From contig NZ_CP123620.1 of assembly GCF_029873215.1 (NCBI RefSeq), forward strand, positions 2,976,001 through 3,040,000: a stretch of DNA of 64,000 nt. Direction: 5' to 3'. The notes under the pieces are model-generated. The model was not told the DNA's origin. It was given only the letters and a program-made list of their open reading frames with translations, and searched no databases. This document shows positions 45,799 to 54,064 of this stretch, in pieces (within the stretch, counting starts at the first letter, position 1; the number at the start of each line of letters is the position of its first letter). The DNA is from Nocardioides sp. BP30. Lineage in GTDB: Bacteria > Actinomycetota > Actinomycetes > Propionibacteriales > Nocardioidaceae. The position numbers and the translations under genes were made by a program.

Positions 45799-46050
45799 AT
45801 GTCCACTGCCGCCGAGCGCGACGCCATCGCCAATCTCGCCGAGAAGGCAGCCCCGTACTTCGAGGCCAACCAGGTCAAGTGGCGCAGCAAGCCCGTGACC
45901 CAGGCCCGCCTCGCCCTGGGGCTCGCCCAGCTGCTGGAGCACATGCGGGAGAAGAAGGTCGACATGGCCACCATGACCGGTCTGACCGCCTACCGCGACG
46001 ACGACGGCATCCACCTGACGATCGAGCTGGGCACGCTGCCGCTGGAGTAG
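45799..46050 (+). CDS. small conserved-looking protein, function unknown
   Basis: 83 residues, AAGGA about 7 bases before ATG 45799. Soluble, mixed charge, mostly helical at first (ERDAIANLAEKAAPYFEANQVKWRSK) and ending in a short beta pattern (GIHLTIELGTLPLE). No membrane segment or signal. Divergent from tmsA, with three 26-bp hairpins beginning 12 bases after its stop. I do not recognise the family. Confidence 0.6.
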   Translation: MSTAAERDAIANLAEKAAPYFEANQVKWRSKPVTQARLALGLAQLLEHMREKKVDMATMTGLTAYRDDDGIHLTIELGTLPLE

Positions 46051-46062
46051 GTGTCGGGCGTC

Positions 46063-46187
46063 GGTTTTGACCCCTGGGGGTCAGAACCTGCCCGGCGTCG
46101 GTTTTGACCCCTGGGGGTCAGAACCGAACGTTGTTGGCCAAAGCTTCGCCCGACAACCTGCGGTTTCGACCCCTGGGGGTCAAAACC
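46063..46187. repeat. three copies of a 26-bp hairpin
   Basis: The unit GGTTTTGACCCC-TG-GGGGTCAGAACC, which folds into a 12-bp stem, occurs at 46063-46088, 46100-46125 and (as GGTTTC...AAAACC) 46162-46187. Spacers are 11 and 36 bases. The block sits between a plus-strand stop (46050) and a minus-strand stop (46189), so the hairpins could act as terminators in both directions. Copies differ by a few compensated positions, so the fold is kept. Confidence 0.85.
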
Positions 46188-46188
46188 G

Positions 46189-46563
46189 TCACGAGGCGGT
46201 TGACCCGCCTACGGCGCCCCGCGGATCCCCCACCAGCACCGGCACGTCGGCACCGGCGAACTCGCGCACCGCCGCCAGGTCACCGTCGCTGACCGAACCG
46301 GCGTCGGTGAGCAGCACGACGGCCTCCAGGCCCCTCGAGCCCGAGGCGACAGCCATCGCCACGCAGACGCCGACAGCGGAGACCTGCAACGAGGGCAGCG
46401 CCACGGTCGCGGCGGCGTACGTGCGGCCGTCGGTGTCGCGCACCGCGGCGCCTTCGGCGGCACCGGTGCGGGCCCGGGTGGCGCGCGCCAGGGTCACCAG
46501 CTTGCGGTCCTCGGCGCTGAGCTCGGTCGGCGTGGCGGCGCTCTCAGGCGTCGGCTCGGTCAT
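46189..46563 (-). CDS. cytidine deaminase-fold-like protein (Rv2365c-like)
   Basis: 124 residues. The core (VRDTDGRTYAAATVALPSLQVSAVGVCVAMAVASG, then LEAVVLLTDAG) follows the deaminase fold, but the HAE/CxxC zinc residues are absent, so catalysis is unlikely. Its start lies 20 bases inside the end of the corC-like gene. The place just after that gene matches a conserved actinobacterial neighbourhood (corC, this gene, era) in which era has been moved away here. Function unknown. Confidence 0.65.
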   Translation of the reverse strand: MTEPTPESAATPTELSAEDRKLVTLARATRARTGAAEGAAVRDTDGRTYAAATVALPSLQVSAVGVCVAMAVASGSRGLEAVVLLTDAGSVSDGDLAAVREFAGADVPVLVGDPRGAVGGSTAS

Positions 46564-47833
46564 CGGACTCCTCCTCCACGGGGGTGATCCGCACGGTGCC
46601 GAGCTTGTTGCGGCGACCGGCGGTCTGTTCGGCGGTGAATCGCAGGCCGTGGGCCTCCACCTGCGATCCGGGGATGGGCACCACGCCCAGGTGCTTGGCG
46701 AGCAGTCCGCCGACGGAGTCGACGTCCTCCTCCTCGACGTCGAAGCCGATCAGCTCCTCCAGGTCGTCGACGAGGAACCGCGCCGGCACCCTCCACGAGC
46801 CGTCCTCCAGCTGGACCGGCTCGTGGACGTCCACGTCGTACTCGTCGGTGATCTCGCCGACGATCTCCTCCAGGATGTCCTCGATGGTGATCACGCCGGC
46901 GGTGCCGCCGTACTCGTCGACGACGACTGCCACGTGCTGGCGACGCTGCTGCATCTCGGCCAACAGGTCATCGACCGGCTTGGACTCGGGCACCCACATC
47001 ACCGGCCGCATCAGCTCGTCGACCCGCTGGGTGAACTCCACCTCGGGCTCCTCGAAGTCGCGCCGGACGACGTCCTTGAGGTAGGCCATGCCCACGATGT
47101 TGTCCAGGCTCTCGTCGATGACCGGCATCCGGGAGAAGCCGCTGCGCAGGAAGAGCGAGAGGGTCTGGCGGATGTTCTTGTGCCGCTCCACGAAGACCAC
47201 GTCGCCGCGCGGCACCATCACCTCGCGCGCCACCGTGTCCCCGAGCTCGAGCACCGAGTGGATCATGGTGCGCTCGTCGCCCTCGATCACGTTGGACGCC
47301 TCGGCCAGGTCGACGAGCTCGCGCAGCTCGGTCTCGGTCGAGAACGGACCCTCCCGGAAGCCGCGCCCCGGCGTCAGCGCGTTGCCGACGAGGATCAACA
47401 GCTGCGGGATCGGCCCCAGCACGCTGGTCAACGCCACGAGGGGCGCGGCGGCGAGCAGCGCGACACGCTCGTTGTGCTGGCGGCCGACGGTGCGCGGCGC
47501 GACGCCGATCGCCACGAAGGAGATCACCAGCATCGCCGCGATGGCGGTGACGTACGTCGCCGGGCCGGTGTCGCCGTACCAGTGCCGCACCAGCAGCGCG
47601 ACGATCACCGTCGCCGAGATCTCGCACAGCAGCCGCAGCAGCAGCACCGTGTTGAGGTAGCGCGGCGGGTCGGCGACCAGCGCCTCCAGCCGCTTGGCGC
47701 CGGCGCGACGCTCCTCCAGCAGTTCCTCGGCACGGGCGTGCGAGAAGGAGGCGAGCGCCGCATCGGCGGCCGAGAACAGCCCGGCCAGCACGACCAGGAC
47801 GATGGCCGCGACGACCAGCCAGACCTCACCCAT
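46544..47833 (-). CDS. CNNM/HlyC/CorC-family transporter-like protein
   Basis: 429 residues. N-terminal DUF21 membrane part begins WLVVAAIVLVVLAGLFSAADAALASF, with two or three further hydrophobic spans (LRLLCEISATVIVALLVRHW, TYVTAIAAMLVISFVAIGV). A CBS pair follows, recognisable by MVPRGDVVFVERHKNIR and FSRMPVIDESLDNIVGMAYLKDVV. The C-terminal CorC/HlyC domain ends it. Magnesium or cobalt efflux is the usual proposal for the family. Between ybeY (15 bases upstream of its start) and the deaminase-fold gene. Confidence 0.9.
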   Translation of the reverse strand: MGEVWLVVAAIVLVVLAGLFSAADAALASFSHARAEELLEERRAGAKRLEALVADPPRYLNTVLLLRLLCEISATVIVALLVRHWYGDTGPATYVTAIAAMLVISFVAIGVAPRTVGRQHNERVALLAAAPLVALTSVLGPIPQLLILVGNALTPGRGFREGPFSTETELRELVDLAEASNVIEGDERTMIHSVLELGDTVAREVMVPRGDVVFVERHKNIRQTLSLFLRSGFSRMPVIDESLDNIVGMAYLKDVVRRDFEEPEVEFTQRVDELMRPVMWVPESKPVDDLLAEMQQRRQHVAVVVDEYGGTAGVITIEDILEEIVGEITDEYDVDVHEPVQLEDGSWRVPARFLVDDLEELIGFDVEEEDVDSVGGLLAKHLGVVPIPGSQVEAHGLRFTAEQTAGRRNKLGTVRITPVEEESDDRADA

Positions 47834-47848
47834 GGATGCCGGAGCGCG

Positions 47849-48343
47849 TCAGTGGCCGGGGTTGCCGACGGCGAAGTCCGCCGACGGCGGCTGCGCCTGC
47901 GAGCCGAACTCCCGCAGCAGCTCGGCCTGGAGGGTGAACATCTCGCGGTGCTCGTCGGGCTCCGCGTGGTCGTAACCCAGCAGGTGCAGGATGCCGTGCG
48001 TGGTGAGCAGCTCCAGCTCGGCCACCAGGCCGTGCCCCGAGGACTCGCCCTGCCGCTCGGCGACGCTGGGGGCGATCATCAGGTCGCCCAGGACACCCTC
48101 CTCGGGCTCCTCGTCGATCAGCCCGGGCCGCAGCTCGTCCATCGGGAACGCCAGGACGTCGGTCGGGCCCTCCTTCTCCATCCACTGCTCGTTGAGCTCG
48201 GTGATGGTCGCCTCGTCGACGGCCTTGATGCACAGCTCGGCCTGCGGGTGCACGCGCATGCTGTCCATCACGAAGCGGGCCAGCCTGGCGAGGTGGTCGA
48301 CGTCCAGGTCGTAGCCGGACTCGTCGAGGACCTCGATGCTCAC
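47849..48343 (-). CDS. ybeY: endoribonuclease YbeY
   Basis: 164 residues. 16S rRNA maturation and ribosome quality-control metalloendoribonuclease. Zinc motif HGILHLLGYDH (H-x3-H-x5-H) is intact, and EKEGPTDVLAFPMDE is the second conserved block. The start overlaps the phoH stop (ATGA-like, 4 bases). Standard phoH-ybeY-corC order. Confidence 0.96.
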   Translation of the reverse strand: MSIEVLDESGYDLDVDHLARLARFVMDSMRVHPQAELCIKAVDEATITELNEQWMEKEGPTDVLAFPMDELRPGLIDEEPEEGVLGDLMIAPSVAERQGESSGHGLVAELELLTTHGILHLLGYDHAEPDEHREMFTLQAELLREFGSQAQPPSADFAVGNPGH

Positions 48344-49395
48344 TTCTCGCCCCTCTTGGTGTGCGCGGCCCTCGCCGTACGAGCGCTGTCGGCGGCCTGC
48401 TGCTCGCCGCGGGCATCGTAGTCGTCGTAGGCGGCGACGATCTTGCCGACCAGGCGGTGCCGGACGACGTCGTGGCTGGTGAGCCGGTTGAAGCTGAGAT
48501 CCTCGACCTCGGCCAGGATCTCCTCGACCACCCGCAGTCCCGATCGCTGCCCCGTGGGCAGGTCGACCTGGGACACGTCGCCCGTCACGACGATCTTGGA
48601 GCCGAACCCGAGGCGGGTCAGGAACATCTTCATCTGCTCGGGGGTGGTGTTCTGCGCCTCGTCGAGGATGATGAACGCGTCGTTGAGCGTGCGGCCCCGC
48701 ATGTAGGCCAGCGGCGCGATCTCGATCGTCCCGGCAGCCATCAGCTTGGGCACCAGCTCCGGGTCCAGCATGTCGTGCAAGGCGTCGTAGAGCGGGCGCA
48801 TGTAGGGATCGATCTTCTCGGTCAGCGTGCCGGGCAGGAAGCCCAGGCGCTCACCGGACTCGACCGCCGGCCGGGTCAGGATGATGCGGTTGACCTGCTT
48901 GGCCTGCAGCGCCTGCACCGCCTTGGCCATCGCGAGGTAGGTCTTGCCCGTGCCGGCCGGACCGATGCCGAACGTGACGGTGTGCTTGTCGATGGCGTCG
49001 ACGTAGCGCTTCTGGTTCAGCGTCTTGGGGCGGATCGACCGCCCGCGGTTGCTGAGGATGTTGAGCGAGAGTACGTCGGCAGGCTTCTCGGTGGTCTCCA
49101 TCCGCAGCATGCTGATGACCCGCTCGACCGTCTCGCCGCTGACGCCCTGGCCGGTGCGGATGATCTGCACCAGCTCCTCCAGGACGCGCTCGATCAGCGC
49201 GATCTCGTGGGGCTCACCGTGCAGGGTGATCCGGTTGCCGCGGACGTGGACGTCGGCGTCGAAGTGGCTCTCGATGATCCCGAGGTGCTCGTCGGCAGGG
49301 CCGAGCACGCTGACCATGTCGACGCTGTTGGGCACCACGACGGTGTGCTTGGTGGTGGGCCGGCGCTCGGCCTGGACGTGTTGCTGGTCAGTCAT
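48340..49395 (-). CDS. phoH: PhoH-family ATPase
   Basis: 351 residues from ATG 49395. A KH-like N-terminal region precedes the ATPase core. Walker A GPAGTGKTYLAMAKAV, Walker B AFIILDEAQNTTPEQMKMFLTRLGFGSKIVVTGD, and RPAVESGERLGFLPGTL are the PhoH hallmarks. Probably acts with YbeY in RNA metabolism. The 159-base gap to the divergent lipoprotein gene contains both promoters. Confidence 0.94.
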   Translation of the reverse strand: MTDQQHVQAERRPTTKHTVVVPNSVDMVSVLGPADEHLGIIESHFDADVHVRGNRITLHGEPHEIALIERVLEELVQIIRTGQGVSGETVERVISMLRMETTEKPADVLSLNILSNRGRSIRPKTLNQKRYVDAIDKHTVTFGIGPAGTGKTYLAMAKAVQALQAKQVNRIILTRPAVESGERLGFLPGTLTEKIDPYMRPLYDALHDMLDPELVPKLMAAGTIEIAPLAYMRGRTLNDAFIILDEAQNTTPEQMKMFLTRLGFGSKIVVTGDVSQVDLPTGQRSGLRVVEEILAEVEDLSFNRLTSHDVVRHRLVGKIVAAYDDYDARGEQQAADSARTARAAHTKRGEK

Positions 49396-49554
49396 GGATG
49401 CCCTTGCTCGGGCCCTCTCCTTCGCGGTTGGCGCACGATCGGCGCTGCTCATGCTACGCAGTTCAACCGCGCGACACACCTGCAATGTTCCCCGATCCGG
49501 CGCCGGGCCGCGATCTTCCTCCTCCCAGCGGCCGCGCATGCGTAGTCTCGTCCC

Positions 49555-50088
49555 ATGACAGTGCTGCCGTTCCGTCGCCGTACCGCCGTCGCGCTCGCCG
49601 TGGGCGGCCTCCTGCTCACCGGCGTGGTCGCCTGCGGCTCCGACTCGAACGCGACCGCCGACGATCCCGCTCCGTCGGCCGCCTCGGGCACCGCGACCGG
49701 CTCCGCCACCGAGATGGCCTCCGACACCGCCGACCCCTCGTCCGCCGCGACCGCGTCGCAGGCGAGCGACGGCGCGGCGCCGTCCTCGGTCAGCATCAGC
49801 TCGCCCTCCAACGGCACGACCGTGGGCGACACGTTGAGCGTCCAGGGCACCGCCAACTCCCCCGAGGCGAACGTGCCGTGGGAGGTCGACTCGCCCATCG
49901 ACGGGGTGGTCGTCTCCGGGAGCGCGACAGCTGACGGCTGGCTCGACAAGGCCTACCCGTGGAAGACCGAGGTGAACGTCTCGGCGCTGCAGCCGGGCAC
50001 CTACACCTTCACCGCCCGTGTCGACGACGACTCCGACAAGGAGGGCACGAAGCCGCCCGAGGCGACGATCACGTTCACCAAGAAGTGA
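49555..50088 (+). CDS. lipoprotein with Gmad2 immunoglobulin-like domain
   Basis: 177 residues. Signal and lipobox RRTAVALAVGGLLLTGVVACGS, then an Asp/Ser/Ala-rich linker, then a single Ig-like domain: VSISSPSNGTTVGDTLSVQGTANSPEANVPWEVDS through TYTFTARVDDDSDKEGTKPPEATITF. Matches the Gmad2 family seen in spore-germination and other surface proteins. Divergent from phoH and convergent with rsmE. Confidence 0.83.
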   Translation: MTVLPFRRRTAVALAVGGLLLTGVVACGSDSNATADDPAPSAASGTATGSATEMASDTADPSSAATASQASDGAAPSSVSISSPSNGTTVGDTLSVQGTANSPEANVPWEVDSPIDGVVVSGSATADGWLDKAYPWKTEVNVSALQPGTYTFTARVDDDSDKEGTKPPEATITFTKK

Positions 50089-50145
50089 GGTTCCGCGGCC
50101 GGCGGTCGCGGCCGCCGGTTCGGCACGGGATGCAGTCGAGCCGAC

Positions 50146-50175
50146 GGTTCCCGTGCGGCAGGCACCGCGGGAACC
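50146..50175. terminator. hairpin between convergent lipoprotein gene and rsmE
   Basis: GGTTCCCG (50146-50153) pairs with CGGGAACC (50168-50175), and after a two-base bulge CGG (50156-50158) pairs with CCG (50165-50167), with a short loop. It lies between a plus-strand stop at 50088 and a minus-strand stop at 50206. Likely a shared terminator. Confidence 0.55.
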
Positions 50176-50205
50176 GCGGGTCCGGCTGCCCACCTCGGCG
50201 AGCCG

Positions 50206-50946
50206 TCAGGCCCAGCGCGGCGTCCGCGCCAGCAGGGCACTGACCGCCGCCAGGCCCGCTGTCGAGGTGCGCAGCACCTCGGCACCCAGCCGCACGGTCG
50301 TCGCGCCGGCGGCCTCGAACGCCGCGAGCTCGGCCGCGTCGAGGCCGCCCTCGGGGCCGACCACGATCAGCAGCTCACCGGTCTCGGGCAGCTCCACCTC
50401 GGCCAGCCGACCGGCTCCGTCCTCGTGCAGCACGACGGCGGTGGTGGCGGCGCCGACCGACGCCACCACCTCGGCGGTACTGGCCAGCGGCGCGATCTCG
50501 GGGAACCAGGAGCGACGCGCCTGCTTGGCCGCCTCGCGGGCGGTGGACCGCCACTTCGCCAGCGACCTCTCCGCTCGCTCACCCTTCCAGACCGCGACCG
50601 AGCGAGCGGCCGCCCACGGCACGATCCGGGCGGCGCCGATCTCGGTGAGGACCTCGACGGCCAGCTCGCCGCGCTCCCCCTTCGGCAGCGCCTGCACCAC
50701 CGTCACCGTCGGCGACGGCGGCTGGGTGCGCGCCACGTCCTCGACCCCGACGGCGAAGACACGCTTGCCGGTCGAGATCACCGCACCGGTCGCCGAGACC
50801 CCGCGGCCGTCGGTGAGGACCACCCGCTCGCCGACCCGCAGGCGGCGTACGGCGACGGCGTGGTGCGCCTCGTCACCGTCCACGCCGACCTCGTCGCCGA
50901 CGGCGACGCCGGCCAGGTCCGGCACGAGGTGGACGGGCAGGCTCAT
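50206..50946 (-). CDS. rsmE: 16S rRNA (uracil(1498)-N3)-methyltransferase
   Basis: 246 residues, SPOUT fold. N-terminal PUA-like barrel, then ERGELAVEVLTEIGAARIVPW and RWxxxAREAAKQARRSWFPEIAPL, and the knot segment LIVVGPEGGLDAAELAAFEAAG with LGAEVLRTSTAGLAAVSALL. Starts 6 bases after the dnaJ stop, the usual dnaJ-rsmE arrangement of actinobacteria. Confidence 0.94.
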   Translation of the reverse strand: MSLPVHLVPDLAGVAVGDEVGVDGDEAHHAVAVRRLRVGERVVLTDGRGVSATGAVISTGKRVFAVGVEDVARTQPPSPTVTVVQALPKGERGELAVEVLTEIGAARIVPWAAARSVAVWKGERAERSLAKWRSTAREAAKQARRSWFPEIAPLASTAEVVASVGAATTAVVLHEDGAGRLAEVELPETGELLIVVGPEGGLDAAELAAFEAAGATTVRLGAEVLRTSTAGLAAVSALLARTPRWA

Positions 50947-50952
50947 CGGGAC

Positions 50953-52110
50953 TCAGCGACCGTTGAACGCGTCGCGGAAGCGACCGAAGACACCCTTGCC
51001 GGAGGCACGCAGCTGGCCCTCCGGCTGCTCCTCGCCGCGCGCCACGGCGAGCTGCCGCAGCAGCTCCTCCTGAGCACCGTCGAGTCGGGTGGGGGTCTCG
51101 ACGTGGATGGTCACGACCAGACTGCCGCGGCCGCCGCGCAGACCGGGGACCCCACGCTCGCGCAGCACCTGCTCGGTGCCCGACTGGGTGCCGGCCTTGA
51201 TCTCCAGGTCGAAGGTGGAGTCCTCGGGCGAGGCGTCGGGCAGGTCTGCCTCGAGGGTCGGCAGCGACATGGTGGTGCCGAGCGCTGCGGCCGTCATCGG
51301 AATGGTGACGGTGCAGTGCAGGTCGTTGCCGTGCCTGGTGAAGGTCTCGTGCCGGGCGACGTTGATCTCGACGTAGAGATCGCCGGCCGGGCCGCCGCCG
51401 GGGCCGACCTCGCCCTGCTCGGCGAGCTGGACGCGGGTGCCGGTGTCGACGCCGGCAGGGATCTTGACGGTGAGCGTACGGCGGGAGCGCACCCGGCCGT
51501 CGCCGCCGCAGTCGCGGCACGGGTCGACGATGATCGTTCCGAAGCCACGGCATGCGGCGCAGGGGCGCAGGGTGCGGATCTCACCGAGGAACGAGCGCTG
51601 CACATGCGCGACCTCGCCCGCACCGCGACACGTCTCGCAGACCTTCGGCTGGGTCCCGGCCGCCGAGCCGGCGCCGTGGCAGGTGTCGCAGACCACGGCC
51701 GTGTCGACCTTGAGCTCGCGGGTGACGCCGAACGCCGCCTCGGCCAGCTCGACGTCGAGACGGATCAGCGCGTCCTGGCCGCGGCGTACGCGGGGTCGGG
51801 GACCACGACCGCTGGCCGCCCCGCCCTGCCCGGCTCCGCCGAAGAAGGCATCCATGATGTCGGTGAAGGAGAAGCCCTGGCCGGCGGCGCCGAAGCCGCC
51901 GCCGAACGGGTCGCCGCCACGGTCGAACGCGGCCCGCTTCTGCGGGTCGGAGAGGATCTCGTAGGCGTGCGAGACCTCCTTGAACCGCTCCTGCGCCGCC
52001 GGATCGGGGTTGACGTCCGGGTGGTACTGCCGCGCGAGCTTGCGGTAGGCCTTCTTGATGGTCGCGTCGTCCGCATCGCGGTCGACGCCGAGGAGCTCGT
52101 AGGGATCCAC
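50953..52110 (-). CDS. dnaJ: chaperone DnaJ (DnaJ2 type)
   Basis: 385 residues from GTG 52110. J domain with HPD near residue 31 ([11 protein letters not shown]), Gly/Phe-rich region around 75-100 ([19 protein letters not shown]), four C-x2-C-x-G-x-G zinc repeats ([32 protein letters not shown]), then the substrate-binding beta domains. Cooperates with DnaK. Downstream of hrcA by 34 bases, so under the CIRCE element. Confidence 0.96.
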   Translation of the reverse strand: MDPYELLGVDRDADDATIKKAYRKLARQYHPDVNPDPAAQERFKEVSHAYEILSDPQKRAAFDRGGDPFGGGFGAAGQGFSFTDIMDAFFGGAGQGGAASGRGPRPRVRRGQDALIRLDVELAEAAFGVTRELKVDTAVVCDTCHGAGSAAGTQPKVCETCRGAGEVAHVQRSFLGEIRTLRPCAACRGFGTIIVDPCRDCGGDGRVRSRRTLTVKIPAGVDTGTRVQLAEQGEVGPGGGPAGDLYVEINVARHETFTRHGNDLHCTVTIPMTAAALGTTMSLPTLEADLPDASPEDSTFDLEIKAGTQSGTEQVLRERGVPGLRGGRGSLVVTIHVETPTRLDGAQEELLRQLAVARGEEQPEGQLRASGKGVFGRFRDAFNGR

Positions 52111-52144
52111 GTGTTCTCTTCCCGATTTCAGGTGCCGACGGGGC

Positions 52145-53188
52145 TCAGGCCTCGTCGAGGATGCGGCTGAGGTAGCGGGCGACGGCGCGCACGGCGGCCA
52201 TCGTCCCGGGGTAGTCCATGCGAGTGGGGCCGACGATGCCCAGCGAGGCGAGCGCGTCGTCCCGGGGCCCGTAACCGGTCGTCACGACGCTGGTGCGGGA
52301 GAGCTCCTCGTAGGGTCCCTCGGCGCCGATGCGGACGGTCACGAGGCCGCCGGCGGTGGCCTCGCCCATCAGCTTGAGCAGCACGACGTGCTCCTCCAGC
52401 GCCTCCAGCAGCGGGCGTACGGCGGTGTCGAAGCTGTCGCCGAAGCGGGCCAGGTTGCGCGTTCCCCCGACCGCCACCCGCTGATCCGAGCGGTGGTCGC
52501 TCATCGCCTCCAGCAGGGTGTTGACCACAGCCGAGGTGGCGCCGTCGCCGGTGCCGGCACCGTCGCCGTCGGGCTGGTCGTCGCACTCGGCGATCTCGCG
52601 CAACCGGGTCGCCGCCTCCGCGATGACCTCGCCACCGGCGGCTGCGTTGATCGAGCCGCGCAGCCGAGCCAGCATCTCGTCGTCGATGGCGACGCTCAGC
52701 TCCACCACGCGCTGCTCGACCCGTCCGGTCGAGAGGATCAGCACGACCAGCAGCCGGGTGGGCGCCAGCGCGACGAGCTCGACGTGACGCACCGTGCTGC
52801 GGCTCAGCGTCGGGTACTGCACGACGGCGACCTGGCGGGTCAGCTGGCTGAGCAGCCGCACCGAGCGCTGCACGACGTCGTCCAGGTCGACGGCCCCCTC
52901 CATGAAGCTGGAGATGGCGCGCTTCTCCGCGGCGCTCATCGGCTTGACCGTCGTGAGCCTGTCGACGAAGAGCCGGTAGCCCTTGTCCGTCGGCACCCGG
53001 CCGGCGCTGGTGTGGGGCTGGGCGATGTAGCCCTCCTCCTCCAGCGCCGCCATGTCGTTGCGGACCGTGGCCGGGCTGACGCCCAGCCCGTGCCGCTCGA
53101 CCAGGGCCTTGGACCCGACCGGCTCCTCGGTGGCGACGTAGTCCTCGACGATCGCGCGGAGCACGTCGAGGCGTCGCTCGTTCTGCAT
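52145..53188 (-). CDS. hrcA: heat-inducible transcription repressor HrcA
   Basis: 347 residues from ATG 53188. Winged-helix N-terminus: [54 protein letters not shown]-like middle and the conserved inserted dimerising domain with [13 protein letters not shown] follow. Binds CIRCE sites of heat-shock operons, including the one immediately upstream of its own gene. Expressed with dnaJ and rsmE. Confidence 0.96.
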   Translation of the reverse strand: MQNERRLDVLRAIVEDYVATEEPVGSKALVERHGLGVSPATVRNDMAALEEEGYIAQPHTSAGRVPTDKGYRLFVDRLTTVKPMSAAEKRAISSFMEGAVDLDDVVQRSVRLLSQLTRQVAVVQYPTLSRSTVRHVELVALAPTRLLVVLILSTGRVEQRVVELSVAIDDEMLARLRGSINAAAGGEVIAEAATRLREIAECDDQPDGDGAGTGDGATSAVVNTLLEAMSDHRSDQRVAVGGTRNLARFGDSFDTAVRPLLEALEEHVVLLKLMGEATAGGLVTVRIGAEGPYEELSRTSVVTTGYGPRDDALASLGIVGPTRMDYPGTMAAVRAVARYLSRILDEA

Positions 53189-53204
53189 CGTCTCCCCTTC
53201 GCGC

Positions 53205-53229
53205 TGGCACTCGACTTCGGTGAGTGCCA
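53205..53229. promoter_or_regulatory. CIRCE element
   Basis: TGGCACTC-N9-GAGTGCCA, a perfect 8-bp inverted repeat with the canonical 9-base spacer; flanks extend it to GCTGGCACTC and GAGTGCCAATGC. It sits 16 bases upstream of the hrcA start. This is the HrcA operator, so hrcA-dnaJ-rsmE are expected to be heat-induced through loss of HrcA activity. Confidence 0.96.
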
Positions 53230-53294
53230 ATGCTAGCGCGTGGCGGAAGCAGGACCACTGCCGCGGACCCTTGTGTCGCCCTCGTCGCTTGTGG

Positions 53295-53313
53295 TTAGGT
53301 GAGCCTTACCTAA
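53295..53313. promoter_or_regulatory. iron box (DtxR/IdeR-type)
   Basis: TTAGGTGAGCCTTACCTAA is a 19-base inverted repeat matching the DtxR/IdeR consensus TTAGGTTAGSCTAACCTAA at 16 or 17 of 19 positions. It ends 13 bases before the ATG of the HugZ/DUF2470-like gene, where a bound repressor would block transcription under iron sufficiency. Confidence 0.92.
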
Positions 53314-53326
53314 ATGAGGAGGAGCC

Positions 53327-54022
53327 ATGGCAGCCACCCGCTCGGTCAGCGTCGCCGAGACCGCCCGCAGCATCCTGTCGTGCCCGGCCGGCATCGACCT
53401 GGTCGTGGAGCGGGTGGACGATCCCACCGCCGACGACCCGCGGCTCGCACTGAGCGACGCGGACGGCGTGCCGACGCTCTCGTGCCGCGTCGGTGCGACG
53501 CTCTCGCGGGCCGCGGTCCAGGGCCGAGGATGCGTGCTCACCCTGGCGAGCGGTCTCGGGCCCGAACGATCGCGGGAGCGTGCCGCGAGCCTGGCCCTGG
53601 CAGGACGGCTACGGCGTACGGGCGCGGAGCGATGCAACTGCTGCGGCGAGGTGCGCGACGTGGTCGTGGTGGACGTCGACGCGGTGAGGCTCACCTTCGA
53701 CGGCGAGCGGGTCACGGTGCCGACGGCGGCCTTCGCGGCCCCCGACCTGGAGCTCAACCGCGGCCTCCTGCAGCGCTGGTGCGAGCACGCCACCGGCGCG
53801 CACCAGGAGGAGCTGCGCCAGGCCGTCGCCGGCCGCCGGGGCAGGCACCTGGCCGAGATCGTCGCGGTCTCGCTCGCCTCGCTCAGCGCCGCTGACGCCG
53901 AGCTCGACTGGGTCGAGGCCGACGGCGGCCACCGGATGACACTGGCATTCCCCCAGCCCGCGCGCTCCAGCGCCGAGCTGGGCGCGCTGCTCCGGCAGCA
54001 GCTGCACCCGCGGCTGTGCTAG
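53327..54022 (+). CDS. HugZ/DUF2470-like protein, iron-regulated
   Basis: 231 residues, GAGGAGG 6 bases before ATG 53327. The C-terminal part (RRWCEHATGAHQEELRQAVAG, ASLSAADAELDWVEADGGHRMTLAFPQPA) follows the DUF2470 domain that caps heme-oxygenase-like HugZ proteins. The first half resembles a reduced split-barrel and holds a Cys cluster (CNCCGEV). The iron box in front says the gene is switched on in iron limitation, so heme-iron or siderophore-linked use is likely. A heme-binding role is inferred. A single-gene unit. Confidence 0.75.
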   Translation: MAATRSVSVAETARSILSCPAGIDLVVERVDDPTADDPRLALSDADGVPTLSCRVGATLSRAAVQGRGCVLTLASGLGPERSRERAASLALAGRLRRTGAERCNCCGEVRDVVVVDVDAVRLTFDGERVTVPTAAFAAPDLELNRGLLQRWCEHATGAHQEELRQAVAGRRGRHLAEIVAVSLASLSAADAELDWVEADGGHRMTLAFPQPARSSAELGALLRQQLHPRLC

Positions 54023-54055
54023 GCCGAGACGTCACCTTCCGCAGGTCGAGTGGTC
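54020..54055 (+). repeat. second copy of an extragenic element that starts at a stop codon
   Basis: TAGGCCGAGACGTCACCTT, then TCCGCAGGTCGAGTGG, matches the left arm of the 41112-41181 hairpin (there TAGGTCGAGACGTCACATT, then TGGGAGGTCGAGTG) at about 26 of 33 positions. Both copies begin in the TAG stop of a plus-strand gene. Here the second arm is absent, so only part of the hairpin structure could form. Confidence 0.6.
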
Positions 54056-54064
54056 GCGGCCACG

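Noticed and set aside
46063..46187. CRISPR-like array
   Set aside because: Only three 26-base units, each self-complementary, with spacers of 11 and 36 bases. CRISPR repeats need regular spacers and are followed by cas genes; none are here.
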